Below are positions 33,868 to 41,720 of a stretch of 64,000 nt of DNA, one piece after another (the stretch's first letter is position 1; each line of letters starts with the position of its first letter). This stretch comes from Gryllotalpicola protaetiae (GTDB lineage: Bacteria > Actinomycetota > Actinomycetes > Actinomycetales > Microbacteriaceae): assembly GCF_003627055.1 (NCBI RefSeq), contig NZ_CP032624.1, positions 1,488,001-1,552,000 on the forward strand, in the 5' to 3' direction. The translations under genes and the position numbers were made by a program. The notes beneath the pieces were generated by a model. The model worked only from the letters and a program-made list of their open reading frames with translations, made no database searches and had not been told where the DNA came from.

Positions 33868-35319
33868 ATGTCCACTGCCACTGTCGACTCGAAGATCGAC
33901 CCCGCTGCCTGGCGCAGCGTATGGGCCGTTCTCGTCGGCGCCCTCGCCGTCATCTTCGACACGACCATCGTCGCCGTCGCACTGCACACGCTGGCGACCG
34001 ATCTGCACACCTCGGTCGCGACGATCCAGTGGGTGAGCACGGGCTATCTGCTCGCCCTCGGTGTCACGATTCCGATCACGGGCTGGGCGCAGCGGATTCT
34101 CGGCGCCAAGCGGCTCTGGATCATCGCGCTCTCCGTCTTCCTCATCGGCTCGATCCTCTCGAGCCTCGCGTGGGACGCGCCGAGCCTCATCGCCTTCCGC
34201 ATCGTGCAGGGCGTCGGCGGCGGCATCATGCTGCCCCTGATGTCGACCATCGTCATGCAGGCCGCCGGCGGCAAGAACCTCGGCCAGATCATGTCGGTCG
34301 TGAGCCTGCCCGCGGTGCTGGGGCCGATCCTCGGCCCGGTGATCGGCGGAATCATCCTGTCTCACCTGCACTGGTCGTTCCTGTTCTGGGTAAACGTGCC
34401 GTTCTGCGTCGTCGGCCTGGTGCTCGCCGCGATCATGCTGCCGAAGGACGGCCCCGTGCGCCGCGCGCCATTCGACCTCGTCGGCTTCGTACTGATGGCG
34501 CCTGCGCTCGTCGCCCTGCTCGACGGGCTGTCGAACACCAGCAAGGACGGCGGATTCTCGCGGGCCGACGTGATCTGGCCGCTCGTCATCGGCGTTGTGC
34601 TGCTGGTCGCGTTCGTCGCCTGGGCGCTGCGCCGCAAGGCCCGCGCCCTCATCGACCTGATGCTGCTGAAGCACTGGCCGCTGTCGTCGTCGTCGATCCT
34701 GCTGTTCCTGTCGGGCATCACGCTGTACGGCGCGATGCTGGTGCTTCCTCTCTACTTCCAGCAGTTGCGCGGCATGACGCCGCTCGAGGCTGGCCTGCTG
34801 CTCATCCCGCAGGGCGTCGGCACGTTCATCAGCAGGTCGTTCGCCGGCCGGCTGTCGGACCGCATCGGCTCGCGCTGGCTCGCGATCGCCGGCTTCGCCA
34901 TCGTCGCGCTCGGCACTCTGCCGTTCGCGTTCGCCGGGCTGCACACCAATGAGATCTGGCTGATGGCGGCGCTGCTCGTGCGCGGCTTCGGACTCGGCAT
35001 CGTGACAGTGCCGCTGATGGCCCTGGCCTTCCGCGGTCTGGAGCGGGCCGAGGTGCCGGATGCCTCCATCATCAGCCGCATCGCCACGCAGGTCGGCGGC
35101 GCCTTCGGCACCGCCGTGCTCGCCGTGATCCTCGAGGGCGCGCTCAACTCGGCGACGTCGTCGGGTGGGGCGGTCGCCGCGTTCCAGGGCGCGTTCTGGT
35201 GGTCGATCGGCTTCGCCGCGGTCGGCGTCGGGCTCGCGTTCCTGCTGCCGGGGAAGGCGCCTGTCGCCGCCGCGCCGGGGGCTGCGGTCGCGGCATCCGC
35301 CGCCCCCGCCAAGCCCTAG
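33868..35319 (+). CDS. MFS exporter, DHA2 type, TetR-controlled
   Basis: 483-aa 14-TM efflux pump. TM1 FDTTIVAVALHTLATDL carries the DHA2 acidic residue. VQWVSTGYLL-like IQWVSTGYLLALGVTIPITG and the motif-C segment LPAVLGPILGPVIGG are clear. An Ala-rich disordered tail ends the protein. The ATG at 33868 has AAAGGAG (33855-33861) at 6-nt spacing. The adjacent divergent TetR gene suggests induction by the pumped compound. It ends at a very strong hairpin. Confidence 0.9.
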   Translation: MSTATVDSKIDPAAWRSVWAVLVGALAVIFDTTIVAVALHTLATDLHTSVATIQWVSTGYLLALGVTIPITGWAQRILGAKRLWIIALSVFLIGSILSSLAWDAPSLIAFRIVQGVGGGIMLPLMSTIVMQAAGGKNLGQIMSVVSLPAVLGPILGPVIGGIILSHLHWSFLFWVNVPFCVVGLVLAAIMLPKDGPVRRAPFDLVGFVLMAPALVALLDGLSNTSKDGGFSRADVIWPLVIGVVLLVAFVAWALRRKARALIDLMLLKHWPLSSSSILLFLSGITLYGAMLVLPLYFQQLRGMTPLEAGLLLIPQGVGTFISRSFAGRLSDRIGSRWLAIAGFAIVALGTLPFAFAGLHTNEIWLMAALLVRGFGLGIVTVPLMALAFRGLERAEVPDASIISRIATQVGGAFGTAVLAVILEGALNSATSSGGAVAAFQGAFWWSIGFAAVGVGLAFLLPGKAPVAAAPGAAVAASAAPAKP

Positions 35320-35393
35320 CGCGTGCGCGGGTGAAAAGTCGCTTCCGCGGGAGGAGTTTCTCCCGCGGAAGCGTCGCAACTCCCGCGCACGCG
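35320..35393. terminator. Two-tier hairpin between convergent genes
   Basis: Outer arms CGCGTGCGCGGG/CCCGCGCACGCG (35320-35331, 35382-35393) and inner arms of 14 bp (35340-35353, 35360-35373) are both perfect, with an 8-nt internal loop on each side and a GAGTTT loop. It begins at the last base of the exporter stop codon and serves as a bidirectional terminator with the histidine-kinase gene. Confidence 0.75.
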
Positions 35394-35405
35394 GCGGCGG
35401 GGCCG

Positions 35406-37052
35406 CTAGGCCGGAGCTGGAACCTCCCAGATGACGCGGGTGCCCGACGACGTCGAGTCGACGGCGAGGGTGCCGCCACGCGCCTCGGCGCGGGCGCGCA
35501 GGTTCGCGAGTCCCGAGCGGCGGGTTGACGCATCCACCCCGCCCTGGCCGTCATCGGCCACTTCTACGCGCAGGCGCCCCGAGGCCAGCGCGACCGACAC
35601 GTTGACCGTGCGGGCGCGCGCATGTTTCACGGTGTTCGACACGGCCTCGCGCACGACGGCCACGACGTCATCGGCGAGGCCGGCGGTCACCGTCGAGTCG
35701 AGCGCGCCACGGAAGTCGATGCGCGGGCTGCGCAGCAGCTCGTGCCGGTATTGCTCGACGACGTCGATGATGCGATGACGCAGCGATGACGCATCCGTCT
35801 GCGTCGCCGTCAACGCGAAGATCGCGAGCCGGATCTGGCTGATCGCATCGTCGAGCTGGTCGGTGACCCGGGTGATGCTCTCGCTCACATCTTCACGGAT
35901 GCCCGTGCCGAGCAGCCCCTGCAGCTCGAGGCCGGAGCCGAAGAGCTGCTGGATCACGTTGTCGTGCAGCTCGCGTGCGATGCGCCCGCGGTCACGGACG
36001 ACGGCCATGCGCTGGCGGGCCTCGCGCGCCTCGGCGAGCGCGAGGGCGAGGCTCGCCTGCGCGGCGAACTCGGCGGCCATCTCACGCGTCGCCGGGCTGA
36101 AGACGACCTGATCGGTCGCGCGTCCGATCACGAGCACCCCGCTGCTCGCGCCGTCGGCGGTGAGCGGCAGGGCGAGGGTCGGGCCGAGTATGCCTCCGTC
36201 GGCATATGGATTCGGAAGGGTCGCGGCGAACTCGACCTGCCGGCTCGTGAACGCGTGTCCCGCGAGGGTGTCGGCGACGGCGAGCTCGTCGCCGACGGCC
36301 GCGCCCCACGCGCCGCCCGAGACGGCGGCCACGCGCAGGGTGCCGGCGCCACCGGCATCCGTCGTATCGGCCGTGGCTGTCGGGACGAGCACCAGCGCGA
36401 CCGCTGCGTCGGCCGTGTCGCGCACGCGTTCGGCGATCAGCGCGAGCGGGTCGCGGCCGTCGCCGGCGAGCAGGGCGGCGGTGATCTCGGCGGTGGCGGC
36501 CGTCCAGGCCTGACGACGCGCGGTCTCGGTGAACAGGCGCGCGTTCTGGATGGCGAGGCCGGCGGTGGCCGCGAGCGCCGTGACGACCTCTTGATCTTCC
36601 GCAGTGAACCCGCCGTCGTGGTTCGTGAGGTAGAGGTTGCCGAAGATCGTGTCGCGCGAATGCACCGGGACGCCGAGGAACTCGCGCATGGGCGGGTGAT
36701 GCGCCGGGAACCCGACGGAGCGGGCGTCGACGCCGATCTCGTCGATGCGGATCGGCTCGGGGCTGTCGATCAGTGCGCCGAGCAGACCGTGCCCGTCGGG
36801 CAGGTGGCCGATCGCCTTCGCCTCGTCGGGGTCGAGGCCGACGTAGATGAAACGCTCGAGGCGCTTGCCGCTCGGCGTCGTCGGCGCGGTCGACGAGAGC
36901 ACGCCGAGGGCGCCGTACTGCGCGCCCGAGAGCTCGATCGCGAGCTCGACGATGCGCCGCAGCACCACCTCGAGGTCGAGCGCCGAGACGAGCTGCTCGT
37001 TCGCCTGGATCAGCGCGCGGAGCCGGGCTTCGACCGGTGTGGAGGATGGCAC
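35406..37052 (-). CDS. GAF-domain sensor histidine kinase, DevS/DosT-like architecture
   Basis: 548-aa cytoplasmic sensor kinase. Two GAF domains (about residues 20-165 and 185-340) are followed by a HisKA_3 dimerisation domain with the phospho-acceptor His in RIARELHDNVIQQL (about 362). An HATPase_c domain follows (VREAVSNTVKHARA, VEVADDGQGG, GLANLRARAEARGG). The layout is that of DevS/DosS redox or gas sensors; whether heme is bound cannot be decided here. The GTG at 37052 lies 6 nt after TAACCT, so it is leaderless. No response regulator is adjacent, so its NarL-type partner is elsewhere. Confidence 0.9.
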   Translation of the reverse strand: MPSSTPVEARLRALIQANEQLVSALDLEVVLRRIVELAIELSGAQYGALGVLSSTAPTTPSGKRLERFIYVGLDPDEAKAIGHLPDGHGLLGALIDSPEPIRIDEIGVDARSVGFPAHHPPMREFLGVPVHSRDTIFGNLYLTNHDGGFTAEDQEVVTALAATAGLAIQNARLFTETARRQAWTAATAEITAALLAGDGRDPLALIAERVRDTADAAVALVLVPTATADTTDAGGAGTLRVAAVSGGAWGAAVGDELAVADTLAGHAFTSRQVEFAATLPNPYADGGILGPTLALPLTADGASSGVLVIGRATDQVVFSPATREMAAEFAAQASLALALAEAREARQRMAVVRDRGRIARELHDNVIQQLFGSGLELQGLLGTGIREDVSESITRVTDQLDDAISQIRLAIFALTATQTDASSLRHRIIDVVEQYRHELLRSPRIDFRGALDSTVTAGLADDVVAVVREAVSNTVKHARARTVNVSVALASGRLRVEVADDGQGGVDASTRRSGLANLRARAEARGGTLAVDSTSSGTRVIWEVPAPA

Positions 37053-37147
37053 GGGATCAGGTTAGCCGCGGATTACGAGACGGGCGTCTTGCACGCTGGG
37101 ACAGGCGCGAGGATGCTTGCGCCAACGAGCCTTTTCCTGGAGGAGCC

Positions 37148-37858
37148 GTGCTGAGTACGCCCCCGCGAGTTCCGCGCCTGACGCTGCTGTGGGGCGGCGC
37201 GGGAATCGTCGCAGCAACGGTGGTGCCACTGGCTTGGCAGGTGTTCCACCTGGTCCCGCCGACGGGGTGGGAGCGGCTGAACTGGGCGTGGGAGTCGTTC
37301 TCGACCACGGCCTCAGCGGCCGTTCTGCTCGCGGCGTTCACCGTGCTTGCGGTGGGCGTCCGACGTGAGTCCGGCATCGCCGGATCCTCGATTGCCGGGA
37401 ACGTCGCGCTGATCGGCTTCGCCGTCGTCGGTCTTGCCGTGAACCTCTACAACTACGTACCGCCCGACTCGTTCCTGAGCCCGATGAGGCACCTGACGAA
37501 CTCGGACTACAGCGGCGTGAGCGTGGCCGACCAGCAGACGCTGGCGCGGGCGATCTGGATCCTCGAGGGCGTCGTCTATCTGGGGCACGCGGCGCTCGTG
37601 GTGGCATCCGTCTTCGTCATTCGCGCGCACGTGCTGCGGGGCGCCGCGCGCTGGGGGCTCGCCGCGCTCGCGCTCGCGACGGTGGTCGTGGACCTCTTGT
37701 GGCACGCCGCTTTCGGGCCCGAGCTGTCGATCCGGCTGCTCAGCCAGGCGCAGGTTGTGGTGCCCCTGATCCAGCTGCTCGTCGGCGTCGTGTTCCTGCT
37801 TCAGGCGCGGAGCACGCGGGTGTCGGGGGTCACGCGTAGCGTTCTCAGCGCCGGCTGA
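37148..37858 (+). CDS. Hypothetical multi-pass membrane protein
   Basis: 236 aa with about six hydrophobic helices: LWGGAGIVAATVVPLAWQVF, AAVLLAAFTVLAVGV, VALIGFAVVGLAVNLYNYV, AALVVASVFVIRAHVL, WGLAALALATVVVDLLW and VVVPLIQLLVGVVFLL. One outside loop contains NYVPPDSFLSPMRHL. No family is recognised. The start GTG at 37148 is set by GGAGGAG just upstream; longer in-frame versions overlap the kinase promoter. It is transcribed divergently from the kinase gene. Confidence 0.65.
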   Translation: MLSTPPRVPRLTLLWGGAGIVAATVVPLAWQVFHLVPPTGWERLNWAWESFSTTASAAVLLAAFTVLAVGVRRESGIAGSSIAGNVALIGFAVVGLAVNLYNYVPPDSFLSPMRHLTNSDYSGVSVADQQTLARAIWILEGVVYLGHAALVVASVFVIRAHVLRGAARWGLAALALATVVVDLLWHAAFGPELSIRLLSQAQVVVPLIQLLVGVVFLLQARSTRVSGVTRSVLSAG

Positions 37859-37896
37859 CAGTCACCTGGTAATCGTACATAGTTTCTACACTGACG

Positions 37897-37925
37897 TTGT
37901 ATTGCTCCTCTTTATAAGGTATCTT
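37897..37925 (+). promoter_or_regulatory. Promoter of the DUF222/HNH gene
   Basis: TTGTAT (37897-37902), exactly 17 bp, then TATCTT (37920-37925), and the ATG 7 nt further on: a consensus-like leaderless promoter. The surrounding 70 bp is markedly AT-rich compared with the rest of the window. Confidence 0.7.
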
Positions 37926-37932
37926 TGTTCCC

Positions 37933-39243
37933 ATGGCATCCGTCGGGTCAACCGCCGCGGCAGCGCTTGAGAATCTTCTCGAGCTGCTGCCGGTCGACCC
38001 GTGTGAGCTGAGCGACCGACAGGTGGTCGACTGGCTGGGCCGGGTGACTGAGGCCAAACGGCACATCGAGGCGCTCGAGCTGGCCGGGGCGGCGGAGGTC
38101 AATCGGCGCTCCGACCCGGAACCGGGCGGTGACTCTCTGGCGAAGCGACTGGGGCACAAGACCCCTGCGCAGGCGGTCGAGGCGATGACGGGGTCGTCGG
38201 CCAAGTCGGCGCGGCGGCTGATCGCCGACGTGGAAGATCTGGCCAAGCTGCCGGTCGTCGAGGCCGCGGTGCTTGACGGTCGCATCGGGCGTGACAGCGC
38301 AGAGGCGATCGCGGTCGAGTTGAAGAAGGCGATACCCACGGCGGATGCCGGTCGGGTCGCCGTCGCAGAGTCAGAGCTCGTTCGGCTGGCGACCGGGTCG
38401 TCGGCAGATCGGGTGCGCGAAGAGGCGCAGAAGGTCGCGGCAGAACTCTCACCGGAATCCATCGACGAGCGGGCCAAGCGGGCGCATGAGCAGCGCTACT
38501 TCTGGATCGGCAAGGAAGACAACGGGCTCGCGCCCGTGTCGGGGCGGCTGCCCGTCGAGGTCGCTGCCAAGGCGCGAATGGTGCTCGACGGCTTCGCGAG
38601 CCCGAAGCGGAAGGTGAGCTTCGCCGATGCGGGCGATGGCGGTGCGGATGCGCCGGCGGACACGCGAACGATCGGCCAGAAGTACGCCGATGGTTTCGAC
38701 GAGGTGTTCAGCGCCCAGGCGCGCATCGCCGACAAGCTCGAGGTCGGCGGCGACCACCCGACCGTGTGGGTCACCACGACCGAGGCGGAGCTGGCTGCGG
38801 GCAAGGGGCTCGCCTTCTTCGCCGGGGCTTCGGAGCCGACCAGTGTGCAGGTGGCGCGCAAGGCGGTCTGCACAGGCGGGCTGCAGGAAGTCGTGCTCAC
38901 CGAGACCGGCGCGTTCCTGCGGCTCGGCCGCAGCAAGCGGGCCTTCAGCCGGCGACAGCGGCGGGCGATGGCCGCCCGTGACGGCGGCGAATGCATCATC
39001 CCGGGGTGCCGGGTGCCCGCCTATCGGTGCGAGGCGCACCATGTGATCAGTTGGTTCGAGGGCGGCCCGACCGACGTCGGGAACGGGGTGCTGGTGTGCC
39101 CGTTCCATCACGACGAAGTCGAAAAGGGGCCGTGGCAGCTGAAGATGGTCGACGGCAGACCCTGGGTGCGCTGGTCCTACGGCGGGAAGACGACCGAGTG
39201 GCAGCCGGTGGGCTCACACCTCACCCCGCTGTCGGCGACCTGA
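37933..39243 (+). CDS. DUF222 / HNH endonuclease domain protein (13E12-like)
   Basis: 436 aa. The N-terminal DUF222 region is helical (LENLLELLPVDPCELSDRQV, EALELAGAAEVNRRS, SAKSARRLIADVEDLAKL). The C-terminal HNH nuclease motif has Cys-x4-Cys in CIIPGCRVPAYRC, then EAHHVISWFEGG, N of VGNGVLVCPFHHDEV, with all expected ligands present. Such proteins are multicopy in Microbacteriaceae and mycobacteria (REP13E12) and their role is unknown; mobile-element or phage-related origins have been suggested. It has its own AT-rich leaderless promoter. Confidence 0.88.
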   Translation: MASVGSTAAAALENLLELLPVDPCELSDRQVVDWLGRVTEAKRHIEALELAGAAEVNRRSDPEPGGDSLAKRLGHKTPAQAVEAMTGSSAKSARRLIADVEDLAKLPVVEAAVLDGRIGRDSAEAIAVELKKAIPTADAGRVAVAESELVRLATGSSADRVREEAQKVAAELSPESIDERAKRAHEQRYFWIGKEDNGLAPVSGRLPVEVAAKARMVLDGFASPKRKVSFADAGDGGADAPADTRTIGQKYADGFDEVFSAQARIADKLEVGGDHPTVWVTTTEAELAAGKGLAFFAGASEPTSVQVARKAVCTGGLQEVVLTETGAFLRLGRSKRAFSRRQRRAMAARDGGECIIPGCRVPAYRCEAHHVISWFEGGPTDVGNGVLVCPFHHDEVEKGPWQLKMVDGRPWVRWSYGGKTTEWQPVGSHLTPLSAT

Positions 39244-39261
39244 CCTCCGTCCCCGGGGAGG
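39244..39261. terminator. Small hairpin after the HNH gene
   Basis: CCTCC (39244-39248) and GGAGG (39257-39261) with GTCCCCGG between them can form a short GC-rich stem directly after the HNH stop codon. The convergent gamma-glutamyltransferase ends 53 bp later. A weak terminator candidate. Confidence 0.35.
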
Positions 39262-39313
39262 ACTCTGCCTGTTGAGGCCGGGATGGGACGGCGTGAAAGG
39301 TTGCCGCGCCGCG

Positions 39314-40972
39314 CTAGTAGCCGAGGGCGGCACCGTCGCCGCGCGGGTCCGCACCGCCTTCGTAGAAGCCCTGCTCGCGGTCGATGCGAATCGCCTGCGC
39401 GTGCCCCATGTTGTCGTTCCAGTCAGTCACCGACTGCACCGGCTGGCCACGGCGTTTCAGCTCGCGCACGACCTCATCCGAGATGCGGCCCTCGAGCGAC
39501 AGCTTGCGCGACGGGGTTCCCCAGGTGCGGCCCATCAGCCAGCGCGGCGCCTCGATCGCCTGCTGCACGTCGAAACCGAAGTCGACGATGCGCGTGACCA
39601 TCGCCGCCTGCGACTGCGGCTGGCCCTCGCCGCCCATCGACCCGAAGGCGAGCTCGGGCAGACCGTCCTTGAGCAGCAGCGCGGGCACGAGCGTGTGGAA
39701 GGTGCGCTTGCCCGGCTCGAGGCGGTTCGGGTGGTTCTCGTCGAGCGAGAAGAACGCGCCGCGGTTCTGCGCGATGATGCCGGTGTCGCCCGCCACGACG
39801 CCACTGCCGAAGTCGTGGTAGACCGACTGGATCAGCGAGACGACCATTCCGTCGGCATCCGCCGCCGTGAAATAGCAGGTGTCGCCATCGGCCGCGACGT
39901 GCGCGTGCGATGTCGGGTAGGGGATGCCCGGCGGCACGGCGTCGATGTCGAGCACGTGCTCCGGGTCGATCAGGCCGCGGCGCGAGTCGGCGTACTCGCG
40001 GCTGATGAACGTGTCGACTGGGATGTCGACGAAGCGCGGGTCGGTGAGCCACTCGTCGCGGTCGGCGAAGACGACCTTCACCGCCTCGGCCAGGTGGTGG
40101 TAGTAGTCGGCGGTGCCCTCGCCCCACGACGCGACGTCGAAGCCGTCGAGCAGATTGAACAGCTGCAGCGCCGTGAAGCCCTGCGTGGCGGGCGGCAGCT
40201 CGACGACCTCGTAGCCGCGGTAGCGGCCCCTGATCGGCTCGACCCACTCGGCGTGGTACGCGGCGAAGTCGGCGGCGGTGAGCGGCGAACCCTGCGGTCC
40301 GAGCGCGGCGGCGAAACGCTCGGCGACGACCCCTTCGTAGAACCCGGCGCGCGCGCCGCCCGCGGCGACCGCCTCGAAGCTGCGCGCGAGGCCTGCCTGC
40401 ACGAGCTTGGCGCCCTCGCGCAGCACCCGGCCGCCGGGCAAATAGACGGATGCCGCAGCTTCCGACCGCGAAAGGATCGGCGCGTCGACCACCAGCCAGT
40501 CGGCGAGCGACCGGCTCACCGGCATCCCGCCGCGCGCCAGGTCGATGGCCGAACCGAACAGCGAGTCCCACGGCAGCCTGCCGAAGCGCTCGTGCGCGAG
40601 TCGCCAGCCGTCGACGGCGCCGGGAACGGTCAGAGCTGCGGCGGCCCCGCGCGCCGCGATGGTGCCGTCGGTGCTGCGTGCGCGGTACTCGTCGATCGAC
40701 ACTCCGGCCCCGGCCGGCCCGCTCGCGTCGATTGCGTGAACGGCGCCGGTCGGCTCGGCGATCAGCCAGAATCCGTCGCCGCCGAGACCCGCCATGTGCG
40801 GGTAGACGACGCACAGCACCGCGTTGGCGGCGATCGCCGCGTCGACCGCGCTGCCGCCCCGGCGCAGCGCGTGGAGCCCGGCCGAACTGGCGAGGTAGTG
40901 CGGGGTCGAGACCACGCCGTTGGGCGCGACGGCGGGTGGGCGGCCGGTGCGCGGGCCGTTGGGGTGGCTCAT
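39314..40972 (-). CDS. Gamma-glutamyltransferase family protein
   Basis: 552-aa Ntn-hydrolase that would self-cleave before a catalytic Thr into large and small chains. The Thr is in DGDTCYFTAADADG (about residue 364). LDENHPNRLEPGKRTFHTL and FGSMGGEGQPQSQAAMVTRI are typical of the small subunit, and HYLASSAGLHALRRGGSAVD AAIAA of the large. No signal peptide is visible, so it is likely the cytoplasmic YwrD-like branch acting on gamma-glutamyl compounds or acting as an acylase. The ATG at 40972 has AAAGG 5 nt upstream. It follows kdpE on the same strand (41025) but is unrelated in function. Confidence 0.9.
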   Translation of the reverse strand: MSHPNGPRTGRPPAVAPNGVVSTPHYLASSAGLHALRRGGSAVDAAIAANAVLCVVYPHMAGLGGDGFWLIAEPTGAVHAIDASGPAGAGVSIDEYRARSTDGTIAARGAAAALTVPGAVDGWRLAHERFGRLPWDSLFGSAIDLARGGMPVSRSLADWLVVDAPILSRSEAAASVYLPGGRVLREGAKLVQAGLARSFEAVAAGGARAGFYEGVVAERFAAALGPQGSPLTAADFAAYHAEWVEPIRGRYRGYEVVELPPATQGFTALQLFNLLDGFDVASWGEGTADYYHHLAEAVKVVFADRDEWLTDPRFVDIPVDTFISREYADSRRGLIDPEHVLDIDAVPPGIPYPTSHAHVAADGDTCYFTAADADGMVVSLIQSVYHDFGSGVVAGDTGIIAQNRGAFFSLDENHPNRLEPGKRTFHTLVPALLLKDGLPELAFGSMGGEGQPQSQAAMVTRIVDFGFDVQQAIEAPRWLMGRTWGTPSRKLSLEGRISDEVVRELKRRGQPVQSVTDWNDNMGHAQAIRIDREQGFYEGGADPRGDGAALGY

Positions 40973-41024
40973 GATCGCCTTTCCTGCAGCGTCGGCGGAC
41001 GCGTTGAGTCCATCTTGGAGCCTG

Positions 41025-41720
41025 CTACGCCGAGGCCGGCGCGAAACGGTACCCCATGCCGGCCTCGGTCAGCAGATACCGCGGGTGCGACGGCTCCGGC
41101 TCGAGCTTCTTCCGCAGCTGCGACAGGTAGAGCCGCAGGTAGCCGGTGTCGGCCGTGTGATTCGGCCCCCAGATCTCCGTCAGGATCGTCTCGCGCGTCA
41201 CCAGCCGGTCAGGGTTGCGCACGAGCAGCTCGAGCAGCTGCCACTCGGTGGGGGTCAGGCGAACGGATGCTTCAGCCCCCGGTGCCCCGCGCACCACCCG
41301 CCGCGCCCCGAGGTCGACGGTCACGTCACCGAACCGCACGACCGGCTCGCCCTCGGCCACACCCGCCTTCCGGCGCCCGAGCGCGCGGATGCGCGCCAGC
41401 AGCTCGTCGGTCTGGAACGGCTTGGTGACGTAGTCGTCGGCGCCGAGGTCGAGCGCCTCGACCTTGTCCGTCGAGTCGGCCCGCCCCGACACCACGAGGA
41501 TCGGCACCGTCGACCAGCCGCGGATCGCCTGGATCACGGCGAGGCCGTCGAGGCCCGGCATCCCCAGGTCCAGCACGACGACGTCGGGGTGGTCGTTCAC
41601 GACCTTGTCGAGCGCCTCCTTGCCGTCGCGCGCGAGCACCACGTCATAGCCGCGCGCGCTCAGGATGATGCGCAGCGCGCCCAGGATCTGCCGGTCATCG
41701 TCGGCGACCACGATTTTCAA
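41025..41720 (-). CDS. kdpE: KdpE response regulator
   Basis: 231-aa OmpR/PhoB-type regulator that, phosphorylated by KdpD, activates the kdp operon at low K+ or high osmolarity. The receiver domain has the acidic pair D8-D9, phospho-acceptor D51 (VVVLDLGMPG) and the conserved Lys in DDYVTKPFQ. The C-terminal winged helix shows RLTPTEWQLLELLVRN and TGYLRLYLSQLRKKLEPEP, the KdpE signature. The start is TTG at 41720, overlapping the kdpD stop (TTGA, 4 nt), which couples translation. It is the last gene of the kdp cluster. Confidence 0.95.
   Translation of the reverse strand: MKIVVADDDRQILGALRIILSARGYDVVLARDGKEALDKVVNDHPDVVVLDLGMPGLDGLAVIQAIRGWSTVPILVVSGRADSTDKVEALDLGADDYVTKPFQTDELLARIRALGRRKAGVAEGEPVVRFGDVTVDLGARRVVRGAPGAEASVRLTPTEWQLLELLVRNPDRLVTRETILTEIWGPNHTADTGYLRLYLSQLRKKLEPEPSHPRYLLTEAGMGYRFAPASA

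Noticed and set aside
37037-37147. Upstream extension of the membrane-protein gene that starts at 37148
   Set aside because: The extension overlaps the divergent kinase promoter and lacks a ribosome site, while GGAGGAG directly precedes the GTG at 37148.
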